Positions 8,795-16,372 of a stretch of 64,000 nucleotides of DNA are shown here, piece by piece (position 1 is the stretch's first letter; every line of letters begins with the position of its first letter). The position numbers and the translations under genes were made by a program. Location of the stretch: contig NZ_JAGSYI010000006.1 of NCBI RefSeq assembly GCF_025685625.1, forward strand, positions 204,169 to 268,168. The letters are read 5' to 3'. This DNA comes from Acidicapsa acidisoli (GTDB taxonomy: Bacteria; Acidobacteriota; Terriglobia; Terriglobales; Acidobacteriaceae). Below the pieces are notes generated by a model that searched no databases, had not been told where the DNA came from, and was given only the letters and a program-made list of their open reading frames with translations.

Positions 8795-9715
8795 CTACTC
8801 TTCGAAAAGAACCGTCTTCCTGGTGCTTGTGTTCACTTCCAGCTTGAATATGTCTGGACGGGCATAGTGCCCAGTGACATCCAGGTCGAATTTTCCCTTC
8901 GCGATGACGCGCCGGTCCAGTTCCGCCAGAAGTATTGCCTCACCTGAAAAATAGGGCTCGACGAGAATTTTGCCGAGCGGATCGATCACGCAGGAGCCGC
9001 CCCGGATGAGAACTGTCGCCGGGTCGTCCCCTTGAATAGCGCTATAAGACGTTGGACAATCTCCACGAGTGAGATATTGGCAGGCGGACAGTACGAAGCA
9101 ACGGCCTTCCATCGCTATTGTTTGCATCGTAGGCAGCCATGTATCGCGATCATCGACTGTCGGAGCACAATAGATTTCGATGCCTTGAGCATACATCGCC
9201 ATCCGCAAGAGCGGCATGTAGTTTTCCCAACAAATTACGCTTCCAACCCTGCCGATTTCTGTCTCGGTCACCGATAGGGTCGAGCCATCCCCGCAGCCCC
9301 ATACCAGACGCTCAAGAGCTGTAGGCATCACCTTGCGGTGCCTAGCTAGCAGGCGTCCTTCGGGTGAGTAGTGGACGGCGGTGCAATAGAGTGTTCCGCC
9401 GTCCCGTTCGATGACGCCTGTGACCAGGTGCACACCGTTTACGCACGCAGCTTGGCCAATGCGATCCGCATCAGTTCCGGGTAAGTCAATCGCGCTCTCA
9501 AAGTAGCGCCGAAAGTCCTCGCGTCCCTCGTCACTCCTCAGACCGACGCGCGCGCCGAAATCGAGGCCCTTGGGATATCCACCGACGAAGGCTTCGGGAA
9601 ACACGACAAGGTTCGCACCTTGCGCCGCTGCGTCTCGCGTAAGGTCGGCAAGCTTCTCAAGCGTCCGACGAGTGTTGAAAACGATCGAAGCAGACTGCAC
9701 GACTGCGGCTTTCAT
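8795..9715 (-). CDS. Nitrilase-superfamily carbon-nitrogen hydrolase
   Basis: The start at 9715 is chosen because AAAGGA sits 11 nt upstream and the protein then begins MKAAVVQSAS, as nitrilases do; longer readings start at 9754 or 9805. The 306 residues contain the full triad: Glu in FPEAFVGGYP, Lys in RHRKVMPT and Cys in VICWENYMPLLR. The CWENYMPL context and the PTVDDRDTW segment are those of branch-1 nitrilases, which convert nitriles to acids plus ammonia, or cyanide dihydratases. The true substrate is not readable. It is the upstream neighbour of fdhD; a joint role in one-carbon or cyanide metabolism is speculation. Confidence 0.88.
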   Translation of the reverse strand: MKAAVVQSASIVFNTRRTLEKLADLTRDAAAQGANLVVFPEAFVGGYPKGLDFGARVGLRSDEGREDFRRYFESAIDLPGTDADRIGQAACVNGVHLVTGVIERDGGTLYCTAVHYSPEGRLLARHRKVMPTALERLVWGCGDGSTLSVTETEIGRVGSVICWENYMPLLRMAMYAQGIEIYCAPTVDDRDTWLPTMQTIAMEGRCFVLSACQYLTRGDCPTSYSAIQGDDPATVLIRGGSCVIDPLGKILVEPYFSGEAILLAELDRRVIAKGKFDLDVTGHYARPDIFKLEVNTSTRKTVLFEE

Positions 9716-9893
9716 TGGGACTTTGTCCTTTGCATTTTTGCCTTCGATTCTCATTTTGAAACCCCGCCATGTCGTCTGGCACATTGCTGAATGACTTCTC
9801 ATCATTGCCCAGATTTGGGCTGAGCTTGAGGAACAGTTGAGATTAGCAGATTTGTTTTTGAGAATGTCGCAGCAATATCAAGAATCACCGGCG

Positions 9894-10073
9894 TCATTCT
9901 ATCTTGACTCCTCCTGTTCGCAGCAGACGATACGTATTGGTTCGACGATGTGCGACCAATGCCAGCAGTAGGTTCCTTCTATCAGGGCCAATATTCTCCT
10001 CGAAATATCTCCTTATTTCCACTACCTCGTTCTGGGGATATCTTGATGACCCCACCTCCTTATACGAAGACAT
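9894..10073 (-). CDS. Possible small protein, 59 residues
   Basis: An ATG at 10073 opens 59 codons ending TGA. The product is charged and partly helical, with the segment VVEIRRYFEENIGP and a basic C-terminal half. There is no Shine-Dalgarno site before the ATG, although an AAGGAGG lies just inside the frame. Several codons (ATA, AGA, AGG) are rare in the neighbouring genes. It may be a transferred small gene, a remnant, or chance. It matches no family I know. Confidence 0.25.
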   Translation of the reverse strand: MSSYKEVGSSRYPQNEVVEIRRYFEENIGPDRRNLLLALVAHRRTNTYRLLRTGGVKIE

Positions 10074-10189
10074 AATTGTGCGTCGAGATATTGCGCTGAT
10101 ATTGTCGTCCTAGTAAATGGAACTTGAAAATGAGGAGTTCTAACGCGTCGCACTAAGGAACGATGGACGTAGCCCCGAGGAGGAAATGA

Positions 10190-10417
10190 ATGCGCACCGA
10201 ATTGACATTTAAAGCCCTTGCCAGCATGCCGAATCGCTACCAACTCGTTCAACTCGCGGCTAAGGCAACAAGAGCGCTGCATCGGCCGAATACGCGAGTT
10301 CAGGATACGATGAACGACGCGCTCGAACGTCTTAGCGCGGCCAATCACGTTCAATCTGAGATGGTCATGGAAGCTTCCCTGGAATCGGTATCGGCCGAGC
10401 AACTCCAAGCAGCTTGA
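10190..10417 (+). CDS. rpoZ: RNA polymerase omega-subunit-like protein
   Basis: 75 residues behind an AGGAGG site; a second ATG 4 nt upstream is out of frame. The central NRYQLVQLAAKATRALHRPN followed by TMNDALERL resembles the conserved omega core (NRY/FxLVxxAAKRAR), in the short form seen in acidobacteria. Omega binds and stabilises beta-prime in RNA polymerase. The gene is not next to gmk, where rpoZ usually sits, and is instead followed by a sigma-like protein. This may therefore be a paralogue rather than the main omega subunit. Assignment is by motif similarity only. Confidence 0.6.
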   Translation: MRTELTFKALASMPNRYQLVQLAAKATRALHRPNTRVQDTMNDALERLSAANHVQSEMVMEASLESVSAEQLQAA

Positions 10418-10472
10418 CGCGGCAGCGCGCCACCCAACGTAAGTTCCTCACCGTAGTATTAGGAGTGACAAC

Positions 10473-10976
10473 ATGGCAACTATCGCAGATCCCACCGCTC
10501 TGCCCCCCACTTCTTCTCCACGAAGCATCCCGTGGTGTTATCTGCTGCTCGACAACCTGCATGAGTTCGCTACTCTGGCGTGGTATCTGGTCGCGGACGG
10601 CACCCTCGTCGAAGAGGTGTTTTCGCGTGTCATGAAGCAGCTTGACACCGCTTCCTTCGACGATTCTGACGCTCTCACGCCGTACAATCTTGCCCGCGAA
10701 GCTATCATTACTCAGGCGGTCGATGTATTGGCCGGCAGGTGCAGAGAAGAAGAGATCAACTTTATACAAGCCGACTCTGCGTATGAACTGCCCAATCTAC
10801 CTCGACTGGCGTTCCTGCTGAGATTCGTGATCCGTTCCTCGGAATCAGCGGTCGCACGGTATCTCGATGTCTCCCCGTCGCGGGTACGTGAGCTGGTGAT
10901 GGATGAAATCGACTATCTTAGCGTGAGAGGCCCCTGGTCGGTGCTCACGAATGTCAGAGGCGCAGACGCAATCTAG
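10473..10976 (+). CDS. Unknown protein with sigma-factor region-4-like C-terminus
   Basis: 167 residues preceded by AGGAG. The C-terminal ~50 residues (FLLRFVIRSSESAVARYLDVSPSRVRELV) form a likely helix-turn-helix of the sigma-70 region-4 type. The N-terminal ~100 residues are acidic and hydrophobic and look helical, but no clear region 2 is visible. It lies 55 nt after the omega-like gene and is probably co-transcribed. It could be a degenerate ECF sigma factor or a polymerase-binding regulator. No function is proven. Confidence 0.5.
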   Translation: MATIADPTALPPTSSPRSIPWCYLLLDNLHEFATLAWYLVADGTLVEEVFSRVMKQLDTASFDDSDALTPYNLAREAIITQAVDVLAGRCREEEINFIQADSAYELPNLPRLAFLLRFVIRSSESAVARYLDVSPSRVRELVMDEIDYLSVRGPWSVLTNVRGADAI

Positions 10977-11029
10977 CTTTTGGAGAATCGTTACGAGGCT
11001 CTTGTGGCACAACTATCGGGATTTGCAAG

Positions 11030-11659
11030 TCACTTCGTCTCGTGCGTCGCGGTTATGATTCGCTCGGCCATTCTAACCAGGTCCGCCAGAGAGCTGGCTC
11101 CCATCTTATGCATCGCATTTCCTCGATGGATTTTCACTGTTATCTCACTTATCCCGATCTCCGCGGCGACTTGTTTATTCAACATCCCTGAGATAACCAT
11201 CTTCATAACTTCGCGCTCACGGGAAGTTAGCGCCTCATATCTCCTGCGGAGGCTCACCAACTCTGACTTTTCCTTGAACTGCGCCTGGGCCTTATCCATG
11301 GAGTTGCGCACGGCATTCAGGAGGTCCAAATGATTGACGGGCTTGGTCAGGAATTCTACCGCTCCGGATTTGATGGCTTGCACCGACATCCTGATATCTC
11401 CGTGCCCAGTGATGAAGATCGTGGGAATCTGGATATCTGCTTTAATAAGTTCCTGCTGCAGAGCCAGTCCACTCAGCCCTGGCAGTTGGACATCCAGGAC
11501 CAGACAGCCAAGGTCATCGGGAGTCCACGAAGAAAGAAACTCGCCGGCTGAGTTGAAGAGCCTTACGCCATATCCGGCGGAGCGCAGGAGGCTGTCAAGA
11601 GCTTCACGCACAGACCCTTCGTCTTCGACAACAAAGACCATCGGAACTTGTTCGGTCAT
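11030..11659 (-). CDS. FixJ/NarL-family response regulator (orphan)
   Basis: 209 residues from the ATG at 11659; a TTG five codons upstream is in frame. The receiver domain (about 1-120) has the acidic pair in VVEDEG, the phospho-acceptor Asp in CLVLDVQLPG, the Thr in FITGHGDI and the Lys in FLTKPV. A LuxR-type HTH follows (LTSREREVMKMVISG, then VKIHRGNAMHKMGA). No histidine kinase is nearby. It is transcribed away from the second FixJ-like gene, across a 173-nt control region. Confidence 0.88.
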   Translation of the reverse strand: MTEQVPMVFVVEDEGSVREALDSLLRSAGYGVRLFNSAGEFLSSWTPDDLGCLVLDVQLPGLSGLALQQELIKADIQIPTIFITGHGDIRMSVQAIKSGAVEFLTKPVNHLDLLNAVRNSMDKAQAQFKEKSELVSLRRRYEALTSREREVMKMVISGMLNKQVAAEIGISEITVKIHRGNAMHKMGASSLADLVRMAERIITATHETK

Positions 11660-11743
11660 TCGTTTGGCATCCAAATACTAGTCATTGGGGGCGTGGATCT
11701 GTCACGGCATAGGCCAGGATCTCAAACGCGGGGCGCGTCCTCC

Positions 11744-11757
11744 GCATGCTAGCATGC
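11744..11757. promoter_or_regulatory. 14-bp perfect palindrome between two divergent FixJ-like regulators
   Basis: GCATGCTAGCATGC is perfectly symmetric and sits 84 nt from one regulator start and 76 nt from the other. The right half with a leading T (TAGCATGC) recurs at 12549-12556, ahead of the receiver-only gene. LuxR-type HTH dimers bind such sites; the link is inferred. Confidence 0.35.
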
Positions 11758-11832
11758 TTCTATCATGGTAATCTTCGACGGTCGAGAACGCTACTCTGCT
11801 GCAAAATTCCAAGCCGATGAGGTCTGACGCGA

Positions 11833-12510
11833 ATGCAGGATGCTTCCAAATTCCGTCGCACTGGCGGGTCAGCCGTCGAGTCGGGCTCTTCCCCTGAAAC
11901 GGACCCCGACCGGCCTGTCGTCTTTGTGCTGGATGACGATCCCGATGTACGGGAAGCGCTGTCGAGCCTTTTATCTTCCGCGGGTCTGCGGGTTCTCACG
12001 TTTGGATCGGCGGCGGAGTTTCTCAAGGCCAAGGCTCCGCGCTGCCCGGCTTGTCTGGTGCTGGATTTGCAGTTGCCAGATATCAATGGTCTGGATTTAC
12101 AGCAGAAGCTCGCGGAAGTGAACGGACCTCCGGTCGTCTTTATCTCCGGTCATGGCGACATTCCTTCGTCGGTTCGAGCGATGAAGGCCGGAGCGATCGA
12201 ATTTCTGCCGAAACCATTCAGCGATGAGGAATTGCTTTCGGCCATCTCCAACGCTATCGCCAAGGATCGGGAGACAACGCAGCAAAGATCAGAATTGGCA
12301 AGAATCCAAAAGTCTTACGCGCTGCTCTCTGCCAGGGAACGAGAGGTTTTGCCGCTCATCGCGGCGGGGCTCAAGAATAAGGACAGTGCGGCAATGTTGG
12401 GAATTGCCGAGATCACGCTACAGGTTCACCGCGCGCAGATTATGAGAAAGATGGCCGCGCAATCGGTAACTGACCTCGTGAGAATGGCCAGCAAACTCGG
12501 AATCGTCTAG
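11833..12510 (+). CDS. FixJ/NarL-family response regulator (second orphan)
   Basis: 225 residues with a ~27-residue polar N-terminal extension. The receiver domain follows (VLDDDPDVREAL; acceptor Asp in CLVLDLQLPD; FISGHGDIPSSVRAMKAGAIEFLPKPF), then a LuxR-type HTH (LSAREREVLPLIAAG; ITLQVHRAQIMRKM). It closely parallels the divergent regulator in domain order and motif spacing, so the pair probably arose by duplication. No kinase is adjacent. The phosphorylation residues are all present, so it should be activatable. Confidence 0.88.
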   Translation: MQDASKFRRTGGSAVESGSSPETDPDRPVVFVLDDDPDVREALSSLLSSAGLRVLTFGSAAEFLKAKAPRCPACLVLDLQLPDINGLDLQQKLAEVNGPPVVFISGHGDIPSSVRAMKAGAIEFLPKPFSDEELLSAISNAIAKDRETTQQRSELARIQKSYALLSAREREVLPLIAAGLKNKDSAAMLGIAEITLQVHRAQIMRKMAAQSVTDLVRMASKLGIV

Positions 12511-12587
12511 TTTTGAGCAACCTATACCAAGTCATAATAGTCATCCTGTAGCATGCAAGTTACAGTAATCCGGAACGGGGGTCGCAC

Positions 12588-12977
12588 CTGAGCCGACACA
12601 TAAAACCTATAGTAGTGGTCGTGGACGACGACCTGGAGATTCGCGAGTCTCTTAAGAGCCTTTTGACATCGGCCGATTTCGGCGTGGCAACGTTTTCGTC
12701 TGCCGAGAGCGCGCTAGAGTCCGGGATTCTCGCCGACGCCGGGTGTCTTGTCACAGATGTGCGCATGCCCGGGATGCACGGCACTGAATTGCAGTCACGG
12801 GTACGCCGCCAACATCCTGCCTTACCCGTGATCATGATTACGGCTCATCGCAGCGAAGAAATGAGACTATCCGCCCTGTCGAATGGCACCGCTTTTCTCT
12901 TTTACAAACCCTTCGATCCAATAGTTCTCTTACAGGCTATCCACTCGGTTATATCCCGTCTTGAAGGACATGCCTGA
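12588..12977 (+). CDS. Single-domain receiver protein
   Basis: A receiver domain with no output domain: acidic cluster VVDDDLE, acceptor Asp in CLVTDVRMPG, Thr in MITAHR and Lys in FYKPF. The frame has no ATG. A GTG at 12615 would cut into the first beta strand, whereas a CTG at 12588, preceded by GGGGG, gives a complete strand (129 residues); the upstream stop is at 12549. The start is therefore uncertain. Such proteins act as phosphate sinks or as relays through protein contacts. It follows the second FixJ-like gene by 77 nt. Confidence 0.7.
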   Translation: MSRHIKPIVVVVDDDLEIRESLKSLLTSADFGVATFSSAESALESGILADAGCLVTDVRMPGMHGTELQSRVRRQHPALPVIMITAHRSEEMRLSALSNGTAFLFYKPFDPIVLLQAIHSVISRLEGHA

Positions 12978-13141
12978 TTTTGCGCCACTTACGACGCTCG
13001 AGCTCGCGCCCGGCAGCGTGCATTCCTCGATATTCCTCCAGGCTGGTAGGAACGGGAAATATCCGGAAAGTATCTACTAACTTAGGTTAGTGTTACCTTC
13101 ACAGTCTGTCCAATTGTCTATATATTCAGAGTCTGTGCGAG

Positions 13142-13160
13142 GTAACATCTGCGATGTTAC
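13142..13160. terminator. Hairpin at the 3' end of the cupin gene
   Basis: A perfect 8-bp inverted repeat (GTAACATC, 3-nt loop TGC, GATGTTAC) overlaps the stop codon of the minus-strand cupin gene. There is no T tract on the minus strand, so it may only protect the mRNA end. A second short palindrome, ACTAACTTAGGTTAGT, lies at 13076-13091. Confidence 0.4.
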
Positions 13161-13606
13161 TGTTGAGATTGCCGGGCAAGCATTCCGGGAGAACTCCAGT
13201 TAATTACGTGGTAAGTAGCAGGTCCGGCGCCAACGTTTCTGAGGCCATGCAACTGGTTCGAGGCGCTGAAGATTACAGAGCCCGCCCCAACCCGTTTCCA
13301 CTCGCCGTTGACGAGACATTCTACCGTTCCTTCCTTGACGATGACCAATTCCTCATTGGGATGCTTGTGAGGCGGGTGCGAGGCCTGTCCCGGGTTCAGA
13401 GTGGTGACATGAACCTCCAGCTCATCCAGAGTTGCGGTCGGACCGCGAAAAAAGGATCGAACCTCTCCGACCGCCGTCTTGTGAGCGGGGATCGTGTTCC
13501 AGTCATAAACCGAAGAGCCAATGACGGCCTTCTGTTGAAATGCCAGGGCGATACAAGCGGTGAAGAAACTCGCACCGACGGCTACGAAAATATCCCGACG
13601 TGTCAT
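13157..13606 (-). CDS. Exported cupin-domain protein
   Basis: 149 residues with an AGGAGAG site upstream. The N-terminus starts MTRRDIFVAVGASFF, a signal or Tat-like leader with a hydrophobic core. The cupin barrel follows: the metal-binding motif 1 shows HPPHKHPNEE with the HxH...E ligands, and motif 2 lies near QLHGLRNVG. It lies 20 nt after the Gfo/Idh/MocA gene and is probably in the same operon. Likely a periplasmic sugar-binding or isomerase-like cupin; the substrate is unknown. Confidence 0.8.
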   Translation of the reverse strand: MTRRDIFVAVGASFFTACIALAFQQKAVIGSSVYDWNTIPAHKTAVGEVRSFFRGPTATLDELEVHVTTLNPGQASHPPHKHPNEELVIVKEGTVECLVNGEWKRVGAGSVIFSASNQLHGLRNVGAGPATYHVINWSSPGMLARQSQQ

Positions 13607-13626
13607 GATCTTGCTCTCCTATGCGT

Positions 13627-14805
13627 TCAAGTGGGAAAGGTGAGAACCTTCGCGTTCTTTTGCGCCAGGAGCACGAGTTCTGCTGTCAGGAGCGCCTGTT
13701 CCTGATTTTGTCCAGTATGAGTGCGGTTCACGATATCAGAGACGAACTGCGGGCCAAATGGTAGTTCAACTTTGCTGCAATCGATGTATTTTGTTTGCTT
13801 TGCATCCACGACGAACAGGTGATTGCCATCGCTTCGCCCGGCGATATCCACATATTTCCGCAATTCGATGTAGCCTTCCGTGCCGAGGATGAAAAGGCGT
13901 CCGTCGCCCCATGTGCCGAGGCCGTCCGGCGTGAACCAGTCCACGCGAACGTATCCTGCGCCGCCGTTGCCGTGGAGCATCATATCTCCAAAATCCTGAA
14001 ATCTGGGGTGAGCGGGATGGTTTACGTTCGCAATCTGAGAGGCGGTAACCGCAGCGGTTGTCGATCCTGTGTAGTACACAAACTGGTCTGCCTGATGGGA
14101 ACCGATGTCACAGAGAATGCCTCCGTATTGCTCGGGGTCCCAGAACCATGCGGGCCGAGTGATGTCATTCACCTTATGAGGCGCGATGTTGATGGTTTGG
14201 ACGACTTTTCCGATGGCTCCCTGCTGGATGAGGTCTCCGGCTTTGACTGCGGCACGCACTTCAAGCCGCTCCGAGTACATAATGGCGAATATGCGCCCGG
14301 TTTGCTTGATCGCCGCGCGCACATCTGCCAGTTGTTCGAGGGTTGTGATTGCGGGCTTATCGCTTAAATAGTCCTTGCCGTGGTGCATGACGCGAATGCC
14401 GAGCGGCGCACGCAGGTTCGGAATCTGTGCACCAGCGACGAGCTTGATGGATGGATCGTCGAGTATCTCCTGTTCGCTCCGGGCGAGCTTTGCCTGCGGA
14501 TAGAGCTTGATGAAGTCGGCGATTGCCTTCGGATCAGTCGCGTAGACAGAGACGAGTTCTCCGCCGCCGCGAATTGCCGCCGCAGTCATACTCATGATGT
14601 GGTAATGATCGAGGCCAATGACAGAAAATCGGATCGAGTATTGAGGCTTGGCCTCAATTCCCTGGAAAGGGGCCGCAACCTCGTGAACGATCGGGCCATT
14701 GCCGGCGCCGTAGAGCCCGTGGGCAGCGTCCGGAAGAGCCGTTAACATACCGGCCGAGCCCATCGCTTTGAGGAAGGAACGCCTGGCATAGTTCTCGACC
14801 CGCAT
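13627..14805 (-). CDS. Tat-exported Gfo/Idh/MocA-family oxidoreductase
   Basis: The start at 14805 has GAGGGAG upstream and places ARRSFLKAMGSAG, a twin-arginine signal, at the N-terminus; a longer frame from 14907 has no support. The 392-residue protein has a Rossmann fold (FSVIGLDHYHIMSM replaces the usual GxGxxG, residues ~57-70). The C-terminal domain contains a DIGSHQADQFVYYTG motif, in the place of the usual metal/substrate His motif. Such enzymes use NAD(P) for sugar oxidation or glycoside cleavage, often bringing the cofactor through Tat. The ROK gene is divergent, which suggests sugar control. Confidence 0.85.
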   Translation of the reverse strand: MRVENYARRSFLKAMGSAGMLTALPDAAHGLYGAGNGPIVHEVAAPFQGIEAKPQYSIRFSVIGLDHYHIMSMTAAAIRGGGELVSVYATDPKAIADFIKLYPQAKLARSEQEILDDPSIKLVAGAQIPNLRAPLGIRVMHHGKDYLSDKPAITTLEQLADVRAAIKQTGRIFAIMYSERLEVRAAVKAGDLIQQGAIGKVVQTINIAPHKVNDITRPAWFWDPEQYGGILCDIGSHQADQFVYYTGSTTAAVTASQIANVNHPAHPRFQDFGDMMLHGNGGAGYVRVDWFTPDGLGTWGDGRLFILGTEGYIELRKYVDIAGRSDGNHLFVVDAKQTKYIDCSKVELPFGPQFVSDIVNRTHTGQNQEQALLTAELVLLAQKNAKVLTFPT

Positions 14806-14914
14806 GTGAACCGCTCCCTCGAAACGTTCCCGATCACGAAATGAGCGCACGTTAGTGACACGCATTCCGACTGAGTGCGTCGAATCCGGAAATTCTTTTG
14901 CGTGCAAAACAATA

Positions 14915-14939
14915 TTTGACGCCGACGGGCGGTGTCAAA
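14915..14939. promoter_or_regulatory. Inverted repeat in the divergent Gfo/ROK control region
   Basis: Arms TTTGACGCC (14915-14923) and GGTGTCAAA (14931-14939) match at 8 of 9 positions across a 7-nt centre. On the minus strand it contains TTGACA, a possible -35 for the oxidoreductase operon. It would fit an operator for the adjacent ROK repressor, which is inference. Confidence 0.4.
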
Positions 14940-15053
14940 CAAGTGCCGATATAAGAATCGTACGCAAAGGCTAATATCTCAACGCACTGAGCGCCGATGG
15001 CATTACTATGGTTGGAATAGAAATCACCCCCACAGGAGTTAGCGAACCGAACG

Positions 15054-16313
15054 ATGACCCCTCTGTCACGACCTGCAGCTCGCGGAATGAAGCGGATCGA
15101 TCTTGCTTATGTGGAACTGGCCTCGAGCGAAGACGCACGCGACATCAACCGGGACATTGTTCTGGAAATCATTCGATCCAAGCAGCCGGTTGCTCGGGCG
15201 GATCTGGCCCGTGCATCGGGACTGCAGCCGAGTACGATCTCGGCCATCGTCGAACAACTGATCCAGGAGAAATGGGTCGCGGAAGGCGCGGTTGTACGCC
15301 GTCCGCGAGGCCGGCGGCCGACGCTCTTGTCGCTGAACGATGAACTTGTGATACTTGTCGCGGACGTGCGGCCGCAGCAAGCGATTATTGCTCTCGTTGA
15401 TTTGAATGGACGCTTTCTGGCGCGCGAATCAGTTCCTCTTGGAAAACATCCCGAACGGGCGGTTCAGAAAATTATTGCGTGTATGCAGTCGATCCGGTCT
15501 CTGCATAAGGATCGATCCTTCGAGGGAATTGGCATCAGCATGCCGGGACGTGTAGATCCCGAGTCGCAACGCATTCTCCTTGCGCCAAATCTGAAGTGGG
15601 GCGACTATGACATCAAGAGCGCCCTCGAAGAGGGGATGCATTTGCAGGTGGAGCTGGAGAATGCGGCGAATGCATGCCTGCTTTCGGAGCTTTGGTCCGG
15701 GCGATTGGACGGAATTCGTAATGCTGTTTTAGTGACGGTATCCGAAGGAGTTGGCGCTGCGATTCTCGCCAATGGACAGATTGTGACTGGCCGCAGCGGA
15801 CTAGCTGGCGAGTTCGGGCACAGCCCCGTTGATCCGAGCGGCCCATTATGCGGTTGCGGACAGCATGGCTGCTGGGAGGTGTTTGCTTCTTCCAATGCGG
15901 CGCTGCGCTATTATGCGGAGCGAGTCAGCGAGAGCCAATCGATGGGCATTCAACAACTATTGCAGCTTGCCGAGGATGGCGATAAGGACGCCGTTGCCGC
16001 AGTAACCCGGCAGGCAACGGAGCTTGGCCGAGGACTGCGATTGGTGACGGCAGCGCTCTCTCCGGAAATGATACTGATAACCGGAGACATTACGAGTGCG
16101 TGGTCACACTTTGGTTCCGTCGTGCAGCGTGAGATGGAAAGTGCGATGCTCGCTGGATCCGCTCCTCGATTGGAGACATCCAGTGACGGCGAGTTGGCGA
16201 GATTGCGCGGAGCGGCCGCCGTTGTTCTGCAGCGGCACTCCGGCTACAATCGCTCCATGGGAAGCCGGGCTGGCCACAGGCAAGTCAGGGCCGCAGGCGG
16301 CGCTACTAAATAG
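15054..16313 (+). CDS. ROK-family transcriptional repressor
   Basis: 419 residues; the start is uncertain, because an AGGAG lies 15 nt upstream and a second ATG occurs at 15087. The winged-helix domain is at about residues 30-90 (ARADLARASGLQPSTISAIVEQL). The ROK domain follows, with the zinc-binding block around GEFGHSPVDP and CGCGQHGCWEVFAS (Cys ligands, His). Sugar-binding residues are present around SVSEGVGAAI-like glycine-rich strands. NagC/XylR-type regulators bind a sugar and leave DNA. Its neighbours (oxidoreductase, GH8, GH115) suggest a xylan-derived sugar as the inducer. Confidence 0.88.
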   Translation: MTPLSRPAARGMKRIDLAYVELASSEDARDINRDIVLEIIRSKQPVARADLARASGLQPSTISAIVEQLIQEKWVAEGAVVRRPRGRRPTLLSLNDELVILVADVRPQQAIIALVDLNGRFLARESVPLGKHPERAVQKIIACMQSIRSLHKDRSFEGIGISMPGRVDPESQRILLAPNLKWGDYDIKSALEEGMHLQVELENAANACLLSELWSGRLDGIRNAVLVTVSEGVGAAILANGQIVTGRSGLAGEFGHSPVDPSGPLCGCGQHGCWEVFASSNAALRYYAERVSESQSMGIQQLLQLAEDGDKDAVAAVTRQATELGRGLRLVTAALSPEMILITGDITSAWSHFGSVVQREMESAMLAGSAPRLETSSDGELARLRGAAAVVLQRHSGYNRSMGSRAGHRQVRAAGGATK

Positions 16314-16372
16314 TGCTTGGCTGAACATATCTACTTGCCGGAATGGACGATGGCCCTTCGTCGCAGTCGGCA

